The notes below the pieces were generated by a model. It was not told the origin of the DNA, did not search any database, and saw nothing but the letters and a program-made list of their open reading frames with translations. The position numbers and the translations under genes were made by a program. A DNA stretch of 64,000 nucleotides from Paragorgia papillata (lineage: Eukaryota; Cnidaria; Anthozoa; Scleralcyonacea; Coralliidae): positions 6,538,501-6,602,500 of the forward strand of contig JAWNZC010000087.1 in the NCBI GenBank assembly GCA_035771165.1, given 5' to 3'. This document shows positions 54,525-64,000 of this stretch, one piece after another (position 1 is the first letter of the stretch; every line of letters begins with the position of its first letter).

Positions 54525-55097
54525 AATCTTCTCTACGTAGCTGTTTTATTGTTCGGCGTAACTACGGGACACCACTAAGTGTGATAATGCTACTGTCCCA
54601 CCCCGGTCCAAACTTCCAGTTGCTGGTCAACAAAGGTCACATTCGGTGGTCCACTTATATCGAGTTTTGGCAGACAACTCTTCAAAATATTTTTCGGTTC
54701 TTGTCCCCAGCCTTCAGAGTTGCCTGCAGAGAAGGCTATACTTCACCAACAAAATCTATAATTGCGGCCTCATAACTTGCAATTTATAAAAAGAGAGTAC
54801 ATGGGTGTGGAACCAAGTGTATTTCTTTTGTAACTATAAAAAATGTTTTCAGTAAGGCAAATACTAAATTTCCATTCATACTTCATAAAATATAAACACT
54901 TTGATATATCTCTATTTTAATATCTTTTTTAAAGGCTGTCCATCTAGTGACATCATCATAATAAAAACTCAAAGTCTTATTGTATCTTTTACATAATGGT
55001 AATTAAAAATAGTTAATTGATATGATACAATATCCAAAACTTGCATTCAAAAATCGAATAACGCGGGTCATCATTTCCACAATTTAAGCACACTGAG
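54525..55097. other. gene-free stretch
   Basis: AT-rich. The open frame 54581-54775 shows no domain. Confidence 0.4.
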
Positions 55098-55493
55098 AGG
55101 CCGATTACATGTAGATTTTCAGCCCGGGTTAAAATTTAAACCCGGTTAACCGGGCTAAAATTTCAGCCCGATCTTCTTATTAAATCCTTGTAATACGAAC
55201 GTAGCAATTTCATGGAAAAAATTTCATCCAGGGTTGAAAGTTTAGTCCGAGTTGAAAGTTTAGCCGAGTTCGCGTAATTACCCGGGATGGAATTTTCAGC
55301 CCGGTCAGGTGACCTGAAATCGCCTTTATAATCACTGAAAAGTTTCCAGGCCAGGCTGAACTAAGCTTGTGAACGATGTCGATCTTCCATTACGCAACCG
55401 CAAAACAAAAATTCTTCAATTTCCTACGCGCATATGATTAAAATTTTGGTTTCTGCCCAGGCTGAAAATCTCCATTTAATCGATCCCAAAAAT
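55098..55493. mobile_element. MITE with GGCCGATTACATGTAGATTT ends
   Basis: The left end is as named, followed by TCAGCCCGGG. The right end is the inverse of GGGATCGATTAAATGGAGAT followed by TTTCAGCCTGGGC. The interior repeats CAGCCCG/CGGGCT motifs, as in the TTA-flanked MITE at 1395-2363, so PIF/Harbinger is plausible. Duplication not resolved. Confidence 0.55.
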
Positions 55494-55990
55494 ATTTCTT
55501 ATTGAATCACATGACTTACCACGTAACCAATTGTCTGTACTTATTATTCACATCAACAATGTCAAGCTTTGAGAGGCAATAATTGCTATTAATATCCTAC
55601 ACGTTTGGCAACATTCCCCCATGATATTACGCATTTTCATAGCGCAGCCTTGTTCTCATATTGGAGGAGCGAGAGGCTGAGAAAACCCCCTCTCAACAGC
55701 GAAAATATATACTAAGACTTCAAGGAAGAAACAGCAATAACAGCTTGATCGGTATAACAACACACATTTTAACTATGTTGCCTGTTCTACTAAAAAAGTT
55801 CAATGAAAATATTTTTCTTCGTTCTGACACCAGCCTAATATTAAAGTACACGGCTTTTTCATTTGTGTCTTCCTTGGCTATCATAATGCAGAGGATCTCA
55901 ACATATTACTTGATTGGATAACAAAATTGTATGGTATCTCTACCTTATATCAATTCTCCTCCATGTGACAAATTGTGTTGCTTGCTTTCG
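55494..55990. other. gene-free stretch
   Basis: One open frame (55661-55921) without a domain. Nothing named. Confidence 0.4.
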
Positions 55991-58900
55991 TTAACCCTAA
56001 CTAGACTGGGGGGAGAGACGGAAAGTGCCCGCGGCGAATTTTAAGCTTCGTAACTTTTGAGTATTTAAAATAAATGAACGAAATTTTGTGACTTTTCATA
56101 CCTAGTATTGAGGAACACTTCCGTTTGTAATTTTGTTTTTACACTGATTAGTGTTGAATAAAAGTGTAGGCCTTTGTGTACCGGCTGCTTTTACAAGGTT
56201 TTTACAAAGTGTATTTAAAATTTGCATTCGTTGCTATGGCAACGGAACAGGTTGTTTTTTTAATTTTGGTCATTTTTTTGGATGGTATGAAATAAAATGC
56301 TGAAAAGTTAATAGATTACCAAAGGAGAGTCAGCAAGCTTTATGTTCAGCGGCTTTCATCACAAGCATTGCGTCAGATTGCGTTTTGTGAACAGAAACTC
56401 GCTTGGCAAGCATCTTCACTTCAGAGCAAATTTTGATATCTTGGTCTTGTGAGATTTTGAAAACGTTGTGCTGGGGAAATGGTCGGAAAGAATAAAAGGA
56501 GTGTTTTTCGTAAGTCAAGGAAAAGACTTGGTGTTCAAAAACAAGCATCTAGCGGCGAACAAACCTCGTCGAATGATAACAACAATGACAGCCATAATGA
56601 AACGCAGCGTGGATCAGATGGTGAAATTGCTACTACATCAGAAGAAAATCAAACGCCAAAAAGTGCGTCCAGAAGAAAGCTAAGTCATCACAGATTCGAT
56701 AGTCCTCAGGAATGTTCTCTTGATGACAATATTGGCGATCAAACTCCTGAATACAGACTTGTTGACATTCAGTCTGCTGTTTTTGACGTTCATAAAAGCG
56801 AAGAAGGTAAGACTTGTGTTTCTCATAATGAGGCATTTCTGATAAAAGCGAATGCATTCTATCACTAATAGTTAGGGATTTTATTTGCAGAAGTTTAGCT
56901 GCTAGCCCTGTTGACTTTTAGGAGTACACCTAAATATTTGTAAGAGCCTATTGCATGCCTTCAGACTCCAGGAATATATTGTACAATATGTTTTTGTATG
57001 GCTTGTATGATATAACATGTATACATCACAGTAACTATTTTTATTCAGGAAACTTGTTGCTTGAAGAAGAAAGAAGGCAAGGGTTTATGTCCACCCTGCA
57101 CATAAAATGCAGCTCATGTGAAAATGTTGAAGTGCTGAATACGTCTTCCAGCATCTCAAATAGAGGAACATCCTTCGATGTGAATCGACGACTGGTTTAT
57201 AATTCAATTGAAACTGGTTGTGGCTACGAGGGATTGGCAACGTTATGCAGTACTTTAAACATGCCCTGTATGAGTACGACTGGCTATTATAAGCAGATGG
57301 ACAATATCATGGACGTGTTGGAGAGTGAGTGCAAAGAAGAAATGATCAGAGTTGGGGCAAAAGCTCGTGACGCCATCTTGAAAGAGAACAAAGAAGCAGA
57401 TAACGAACAGCCAGTGGACATTGCTGTCAGTTTTGATGGCACATGGACAAAGCGAGGCTTTACCTCATTGACCGGTGTTGTCTTTGTAATTTCAGTTGAC
57501 ACCGGTGAGGTATTAGATTATCATGTTCTGTCAAAAGCCTGTCAGAAATGTGCTCGAAAGAAATCACACTGTGAAGACGATGATGAATTTGAACAGTGGA
57601 AGATGGAACATGAGATGTCAAACCAATGTGACATAAACTTTGATGGTAGCTCACCAGCAATGGAGGCAGATGGAGCAACAATACTTTGGAAACAATCCAT
57701 ATCCGCCCACAATCTAAGGTATCGCTGGATGGTCTGTGATGGTGACAGCAAAGCATTCAATTCGGTTGAAGACGTGTATCCCGATTGCAAGGTTGAGAAA
57801 CTTGACTGTGTCGAACACGTTCAGAAGCGAATGGGAAAACACCTCATGAAACTAAAAGCAGCCACTAAAGGAAAACTGAACGATGGAAAGACAATTGGAG
57901 GACAAGGTCGCCTTACTGAGGTAAAGATAAAGAAATTGCAAAAGTATTATGGCCTCGCAATTCGTCAAAACACCATTGGCAAAACTTCGCCCTCACAACA
58001 GGAAATTGATGTAGCAGTCTACAAATGAAAAAGAACATTATTGCATCCCTGCATCATAATGTTCGATCTGCCGACCTGGCTACACAACACAGATTTTGCC
58101 CAAGAGGAGAAAAGTCGTGGTGCAAGTGGCAGCAGGATGTCGCAAGTGGAACGTCAACGTATAAAGACAGTGGCTGCTTGCCTCCTGTTTTCTTAGAAGT
58201 TTTGAAGCCTGTGTTCATGACTCTAAGTGAAAGCAACCTTCTAAGTAGATGTGTACTTGGAGCAACACAAAATGTAAACGAGTGCATCAATGGTGTTGTC
58301 TGGTCTCGATGTCATAAGCACAAGCATCACGGAGCTAAGTCGGTTCGTTGTGCAGTTGCCTCTTCTGTTTTACAGTTCCACTCTGGAGCAGCCAGCAGAG
58401 AGCATATAATGAGAAAACTTTCCATTCTTGGTGGTGAGCATACAAGCAAAAGTTCCGCAACAAAAGACAAGAAGCGCTTGAGAACTGCAGCTCTGCGAAC
58501 GACCGAAAAAGCCAAAAAGCGACGCCAAGGAGAACATTTGCTTCGTGTTAGACGAGAAGAAGCCTTGAAAGAAGCTGAGGGCACCACATATGAAGCTGGT
58601 TACTTTTAGGAACATGGGAAAACTAAAATCATGAATTTGAGCACATTAGACATTAACAAATTGACTTGACAATTAGCCCAAACTTTAAATGCCGTTTTCT
58701 CAAAAGTGGCTATTTGAGCCTAATTCGAAGGTTGAGAAATGATATCTCTTGAACAATTTGTTCTATTGATCTGAAATTTTCAGTATTTAAGCATTTCTCT
58801 ATGTTCTTTGGAATGAGTTGAGGATTTTTTTTTATATTCAATTTTGAAGATCTATTGCATAAAAATTCCAGAGATATTTATCGACTAATTTCAACGGTGC

Positions 58901-59800
58901 GTTATTCTGAAAATTTTTAAGATATTCAAAAATCCTCAACTCATCCCCATAATTACTTAGTGTAGTATCACTTACCGAAAAATGGGTTAATATGGCAATG
59001 TCAGTAGCAAGATATCTTTTCTCAAATACGGTATGCTGGAAAAACAGCATGTGGCCACTTTAACTGCTCAGGTTGCCATGGGCAACGCATTCAAGCCACC
59101 TTAAATATATTTTCAGATTCTCCCACTCATTAGCTATCTGCTGATATATAGTTTGCCTAAGGTTTATTAAAAATTGTTGCCACAATGTAGGTCTAAAAAA
59201 TAGCTAATTGTAACACATTAGTTTGGGTGAAACCTCTCCTTAATTAAGTTTTTCTTGGTTTTATTTTGGTGTATTTGATTAACTTTAGTATTTTTAATAT
59301 AATTTCATGAATTTTGCGTTGTTGAAGTTCGTCTAGTGACGGCACAATTCCAATATGGCGGAATTCAAGATGGCCGAACAATGACGTCGTACACTGACGT
59401 CATTAATTGAATATTTACGATAAATTGCTTTTAAAGTTACAGATGCTCATAAGATACTTCAGATAATGCATAAAGATAGAAAATAGAAAAATAAAGCTTG
59501 ATTAATGAATATAACATTTAAATTCTTATCACAACGACGGGCATAAACCAAAAAATAAACCACATTCTTCCTAAATTTTTAAGTTTTATAGTTTTATCAT
59601 GTTTCTACTCGCTCTAACTACAGTAATAATAAAAAAAAAAAAAATTGAGAGTTTTTCTTGTCTATTATTTGGCTGTATTTCACTTTGTTGTATTTTTAGA
59701 TATATGTATGAAATATTTTGAATGTTCTATTAGCATACCAAGTTTCAATTCTATAGCGTAAATACTTTCTGAGATACTAACTGCGGGTACTTTTTCAAGA
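55991..59800 (+). mobile_element. TTAA-type DNA transposon with DDE transposase gene
   Basis: The left end is TTAA plus CCCTAACTAGACTGGGGGG at 55991, followed by CGGAAAGTGCCCGCGG. The right end is recognised by homology to the derivative at 52567-53363: 59230-59795 matches that element's end in inverse, up to GTACCCGC.GTTAGTATCTCAG. The last about 40 bp with CCCAGTCTAG are not intact, so the right end is decayed. Inside are the two-exon transposase (56479-58609) and, at 58620-59104, AT-rich DNA with an inverted repeat GAGTTGAGGATTTTT and an AAGCCACC-TTAA end that may be a separate TTAA MITE. Confidence 0.65.
56479..58609 (+). pseudogene. two-exon DDE transposase (Mutator-like transposase domain), one frameshift
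   Basis: Exon 1 56479-56806 and exon 2 57049-58609, joined in frame by GTAAGA and a TTTTTATTCAG acceptor; about 629 residues in all. The N-terminus is basic (MVGKNKRSVFRKSRKRLGVQ) then acidic. Exon 2 starts GNLLLEEERRQGF, with a KCSSCENVEVL zinc-like pair. The catalytic core fits an RNase H-like DDE fold: D in VSFDGTWTKRG (about 57435), D in WMVCDGDSKAF (about 57738-57744) and E in TQNVNECINGVVW (about 58280). A run of A is one base short at about 58023, giving VYK-stop instead of VYKMKKN; this is the only break and could be a sequence error. The domain is catalogued as Mutator-like; the TTAA ends point to Kolobok-type insertion. The C-terminus is Arg/Lys-rich. Confidence 0.8.
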
Positions 59801-61178
59801 TATTGCGCAGAATAGCTGCGTCTAAATTAGTTTTTCTTTATTAATCTCAAAATTGTTAGTTTCCGCAATTAATTTTATTCAGACATCCAAATTCAAAGTC
59901 ATTGCAACAAGCGCTAATCGTCAATGGCAGCAGAGAATGCAAATAATTTTGGCTAGAGCTTTAAGTAATTTCTTAAAAAAATATGGAAATTAGGCAATGT
60001 AAAATAGAACAAATTTAAAGAAAATCTGCTACTATATATCTTTTTGAGTACAAAAGCTCGACCAACTTTTCAATCATTCATACAGTTTAATGTAGCAAAC
60101 TTCTAAATTTAACGACGTAAAATTATTTATAATATTGTAAAAGGGTCACCATTTTTATCTTTCATACCGTATATTCTTTCCAAACTCGAATGAGCGGCAG
60201 CTCAACCATTCGAAAAGACCCATCGAAAATCAAGTTAATATCTTGTTGCTGAAAATTCTTTCCTTTTTCAGTTTTACTGAAAACTAACAATGGCTGACCA
60301 CCGCAACGAACCCAGTATAACTTGCATCGAATCCAGAATGTCATGCATTGGAATCTTTGCGCCATGATTTTTGGGATAACGGTCAAGAGGTATGCTGGTT
60401 GTGCTGTATAAATCTCGTACCCTAGAAAAAAAGAACGTTGCATAAAAAAATAGAACAAAACACTATTTGCTCGTGATACTATAATGTTACTGTTGCCGAT
60501 AATTTTGGAGAAGATCAAAAAAGGAATAAACATAAAGCATAATAATTTACAACACTGTATCATGGCGTAGAATGCTAAGTCACATCCGGGAACTTAATAG
60601 TATTTAACGGCAAGTAAGAGCCTCAAAGTTTAACTGAATTTGGGTGTCGTAAATGCCCCGAAACGCCCGTAACCTGCAAGGGTTGTCGTTTATGTAATAT
60701 GGAAATGAAAGTATAAATAAAACAAATTATGCGTGTAAGCTCAAGTACCTGGAGACGGCGGGTTTTTGTGGGTTTTCAGGACAGAAAACATGTTACGATT
60801 TGACTCCATATGTACGATCATCAATGCATCGACGATCTTTAAACGACAGCCGAGTAAACAATGGTTGATTTTACGAAGGGTACTACTTGGAATATGTCGG
60901 GCTGTGATCTCTCTTGAAAGGCATAATAGTCTTTAATAGTAGTCGAGAATGTAAGCTGTAGTTTCAAAAGAGTCCAAATAAGCACACGCTCTGCCCTGTC
61001 ATCGCCATTCTGAATATGAGGTGCACTTCAAGGATTCTGTTAGGCAGCAGACGAACACGCCAGCCAATCACAGAAGAGAATTAGGCAAACCATACAACTA
61101 ACCTACTCCCCCTCGGGAAATACTAAATATGAACGACTCAGGAAAATTTTAAACAAATTGCCGCGCGGCGTCATTAAT
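59801..61178. other. gene-poor stretch
   Basis: Apart from the exon-like frame at 60163-60428 I find no coding or repeat feature to name. Confidence 0.4.
60163..60428 (-). CDS. possible exon of an unknown gene
   Basis: On the minus strand a pyrimidine-rich acceptor (TTCTTTTTTTCTAG) near 60425 precedes GYEIYTAQPAYLLTVIPKIM, then CMTFWIRCKLYWVRCGGQPL, then INLIFDGSFRMVELPLIRVW. The frame closes at TGA just after an AGTATACG-GTATGA sequence that could be a donor. The amino-acid composition is protein-like (aromatic, few low-complexity runs). No family recognised and no neighbouring exon found. It could be a host exon or a transposon scrap. Confidence 0.3.
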
Positions 61179-61545
61179 AGGGACCTTAAGATGCTAGGAC
61201 GACGACGGCGGTTATAAAGCTATTCAAATTTTAGTATTAAAAAGAAGTCACGGTTAACTGACTAATGTATTCAATACTTGAAGGTTGTTTTATAATTTTC
61301 AAAGTGTTAAAACGGTTTCAGTGTCTGTGTTAAGGCAATCTCAGACAACATTTCTCATCACCCCACGAGTCAACGTCGTCCTGAAGACGTGAAAATGCTC
61401 TGAGTGGCGTTGTATACAGAGCGAGGACGGTGTTCAGATTACTCTTGGGACTAGAAATTATTCATTATCTTTGTTTTGCAAGAAGAATGCTTTTGTTTGA
61501 AGGACGTTGTCCTCGAAGTTGCCGTCGTAGATCTTAAGGTCCCTA
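61179..61545. mobile_element. MITE with GGGACCTTAAGAT ends (copy B)
   Basis: GGGACCTTAAGATGCTAGGA on the left and the inverse of GGGACCTTAAGATCTACGAC on the right, bordered by TA (or TAATA) on both sides. Interior similar to 50912-51231 (ACTCTTGGGACTAGAAATTA, GAAGGACGTTGTCCT). Confidence 0.65.
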
Positions 61546-62523
61546 ATACGACTGATGCGGGGGTGGAGTTATATAATTTTCTTACACGCTATTCTATAGG
61601 ATATATTTAAATATACATATGTTGTGCAGAATTTTATGCTCTTTATTTAGCATATATTTACAACATATGCAAATTTTAAAAAAAATCTTATAGACTAGCG
61701 CGCGAGTAAATGGTGTTTTCATCTGGGATTTTATCTGAAATTTTCAACTCAAACGGCCGGTCAATCTTGTTCATGACGTCGTACCGCAACTTGTTTAAAG
61801 CTTGCCTGAGTGGTTCATAATAGGTCTATGCTACTCTGCAGACTTATACTAAATGTAAAAGCATGAAATTCTCTATAACATAAGTAAATTTAAAAAAATC
61901 CTATCGAGTAGCGTCTGAAAATATTGCGGTTTTGTATGTAATTATGTAACAGCGACCACTTATAGCTGATGAATATGAAGATAACTTCGCAATAAGATGC
62001 AATAATTGAATCCAAAGCTGAATCGAAGGCTAAATGTGGTGCGTACTTCACAGTTGTCTTTCCACATAGTCATTTTAGTAACAGAAAGCAAAAATTTAAG
62101 CCCACACAAGCTTCTTGTCCATCATCACGCGTTTCCGGTTTGCAAAGAATCTTGGTATACTCGAATGCAAAAATCGTCCGGATGCAAAGTTCCCCCAAAT
62201 GCCAAACCCATCCAAATGAAACTAACGAATGCAATGCACAACCAACTCTAATGAAAACTTCTCCCCAATGCCAAACACGCCAAATGAAATATTCGTACAA
62301 ATGAGCAGTTCAGAGTAAGAGCTACTTCAGAAAATTCTTCTCAGTAAGAAAAAGCAATATATCAACAACGTTTAACAATTAATATAACAATAGCTACATC
62401 GGTAAGGTTCATTAGTGAGTATCCCAGCAGTGAACCTTGCCACTCTCCCAAATTAGTAAGTGACTTCACAAATCAGAAGAAAATGAATTGTGTTATCAAA
62501 ACTGGCTATTTATTTCCCTTACA
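61546..62523. other. gene-free stretch
   Basis: Short motifs CCCAAATGCCAAAC and CCAATGCCAAACACGCC repeat at 62195-62285. Frames on both strands there are by-products. Nothing else seen. Confidence 0.4.
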
Positions 62524-62720
62524 AAAATTCCACATGATTTCACATATGTGAATATTCACATGTTATTTTGAAACATGTGATTTCTCACATGCGATTACAT
62601 GTTAATTTTCACATATTATTAATTTCACAAGTTTCAAAATAACATGTGAAACAAATCTTCTTTTTTTTTTCACATGTAAGTGATTTCGCATGTTTCAAAA
62701 TTGATACACATGTGACTGTA
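62524..62720. repeat. cluster of CACATGT palindromic words
   Basis: About ten CACATGT/ACATGTGA/TTTCACAT words within 200 bp, arranged as inverted pairs such as ACATGTTATTTTGAAACATG and TTTCAAAATAACATGTGAAA. Non-coding. Confidence 0.6.
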
Positions 62721-62891
62721 TTTGCATATATTTATATACAGTACACATGAAAAATTCATGCATGCAGTTGGTAACTTATGCACAAAAACAAGACAATGTA
62801 ATCATAAATAAAATTCTATAACATCAATAATGATGGAGTGATGCAAAGGTTACAAATATGATACTTTAATAATAAAATTAACAATATTTCA

Positions 62892-63122
62892 AAAACTCAT
62901 TAATATTCATGAACCAAATTGTCCACTAATATGCACGTATTTGATCATGTGCAAGTATTTTATACCTGATAAAACTACTATGAATGTTAACTAACGTGAA
63001 ATTTTATATAAAGAATACTAATGAACGTGAAATTTTATATAAAATGTCATCCTAATTAGAAAATCTATTGTCGGCGTTTTTGAAGCTATTCAAAACACTC
63101 GTAGTCGCGTTTTAAATATTAC
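62892..63122 (+). mobile_element. hairpin-ended repeat family, copy 4
   Basis: Starts AAAACTCATTAATATTCATG and ends with AAAACACTCGTAGTCGCGTTTT (stem AAAAC..GTTTT) plus AAATATTAC. Contains a short tandem GTGAAATTTTATATAAA duplication at 62997-63045. Confidence 0.6.
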
Positions 63123-63419
63123 ATAAAAACTAATTTTATAAAAATACATATAATTTATGTATATGATATAACAAACTGTGTGTCCATGTTAAACTTTTCC
63201 TGCTTTTGTCTTCCTGGCCTCTGTAGCATTTCTCGCATCTTTGCACTTCTGTGCCATTGCCGCCTTTATTGGAAATCTTTCTGAAACATGTGCTAGAAAA
63301 CGAAATACGAAAAAGAAAGTATAAATATAATATTAACTGATATTTCTGTTCACCTACTTAAAATTGTATATACTACCCAGATGTAAATTCCTTCAATTAG
63401 CAAAATATGGAACTGACTA
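63123..63419. other. gene-free stretch
   Basis: AT-rich; nothing seen. Confidence 0.4.
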
Positions 63420-64000
63420 TCACGGGACGAAAAATTGGATTTGCATGTTTGCAAATTTATGTGCAAATTTGATGCAAATTTCATATTTGTCCATCTTTGC
63501 CATATTTGCACTTGTGCAAATTTGGAGTTTTGCAGTATCTTTGCGCCGATTGCAAAGTTGCAAATGCCGCGATTGCAATGGATGCAAAGTTATATGCAAA
63601 TTTATTGCAAAGACGAACTTTGCATGATGTTCAAAGAACAGTGCAAATTTGATGCATATTTATAAATTTGCAATTGTCGCAAATTTATATGCTTACTTGT
63701 TGCAAAGACGAACTTTGCAATATATCCAAAGAACAGTGCAAATTTGATGCATTTTTATAAATTTGCAACTGTCGCAAATTTATATGCTTATTTGTTGCAA
63801 AAACGAACTTTGCAATATGTTGAAAGAACAGTGCAAATTTGATGCATTTTTTAAAATTTACAATTATCGCAAATTTATATGCTTATTTGTTGCAAAGACG
63901 AACTTTGCACGATGTTTAAAAAGTGCAAAATTGATGAATATTAACAAAGTTGCAATGATTGCAAAATTATATGCTTATTTGTTGCAAAAATGAACTGTAA
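63420..64000 (+). repeat. 95-bp GCAAA satellite
   Basis: Irregular GCAAATTT words begin at about 63440. From 63605 there is a regular array with period 95, 95, 95 and 92 bp (TTGCAAA at 63605, 63700, 63795, 63890, 63982) that leaves the window. Each unit has the hairpin TGCAAAGACGAACTTTGCA and a GCAAATTTGATGCAT block. The three long overlapping ORFs here are products of the repeat. Confidence 0.85.

Noticed and set aside
55991..56005. TTAACCCTAAC looks like telomere repeat
   Set aside because: It occurs once, and the following CTAGACTGGG is shared with the ends of the MITE at 52567; it is a transposon terminus.
57287..58615. Minus-strand ORFs across the transposase
   Set aside because: Antisense shadows of exon 2 and its continuation, which carry the D, D and E motifs.
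62006..62300. Two opposing ORFs with repeated peptide pieces
   Set aside because: They follow from short CCCAAATGCC DNA repeats; no domain or start context.
63605..64000. Regular repeats resembling a CRISPR array
   Set aside because: The 95-bp units are tandem with no unique spacers, and the genome is eukaryotic; it is a satellite.

Overview
This is an AT-rich eukaryotic (metazoan) genomic window built almost entirely of transposable-element sequence. The mix points to a cnidarian, most likely an anthozoan such as a coral or sea anemone: Polinton-type DNA polymerase, Penelope-like elements with GIY-YIG ends, a DIRS element, jockey/CR1/L2-like LINEs, Ty3/gypsy, KIAA1958-type (Crypton-like) tyrosine recombinases, THAP domains and TTAA-inserting DNA transposons. 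That assignment is inference. I see no rRNA, no tRNA and no confident host gene; the nearest to intact genes are transposon genes. Genes have introns with GT/AG borders, and (TA)n microsatellites are frequent.

Layout. 0-3 kb: broken Polinton DNA polymerase B, split by a TTA-flanked MITE that itself holds a second MITE. 4-7 kb: two Penelope-like copies placed head to head. 7-10.5 kb: gene-poor DNA. 10.5-19.7 kb: a GCAAA-rich repeat, further Penelope-like copies (two more head-to-head pairs plus a longer single copy) with hammerhead-ribozyme motifs, a hairpin-ended repeat family, and mariner- and hAT-like MITEs nested in each other. 19.7-23.3 kb: mostly gene-free, with a LINE scrap and an inverted-repeat element. 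23.3-30.3 kb: one minus-strand DIRS element (gag, RT/RNase H, tyrosine recombinase) cut by three insertions, each with a recognisable target-site duplication: TTAA, 8 bp and 9 bp. 31-35 kb: two degenerate minus-strand LINEs. 35-41.4 kb: a Ty3/gypsy pol whose RT and integrase halves are separated by a LINE, which itself contains a Crypton-like non-autonomous element. 42.5-47.4 kb: a roughly 0.5-kb inverted repeat, each arm carrying a THAP-domain exon, enclosing a Crypton-like element with an apparently intact two-exon tyrosine recombinase. 47.5-50.5 kb: a TIR element with a 9-bp duplication, carrying a decayed Myb/SANT gene and an unknown opposing ORF. 50.9-56 kb: MITEs. 56-59.8 kb: a TTAA-type transposon with a nearly complete two-exon DDE transposase (one frameshift), and a deletion derivative of it at 52.6-53.4 kb. 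60-64 kb: gene-poor DNA with an ACATGT-rich cluster and a 95-bp satellite running off the end.

The genes do not form a pathway. They form a stratified pile of mobile elements, and the nesting gives a relative order of insertion. The most interesting points are: (1) the complete Crypton-like element and a family of terminal hairpins, with a shared tip, that seems to mark it and its non-autonomous relatives; (2) hammerhead motifs that overlap the last codons and stop codon of the Penelope-like ORF; (3) the 9-bp-duplication element with a Myb/SANT gene and no visible transposase; and (4) the repeated head-to-head arrangement of Penelope-like copies.
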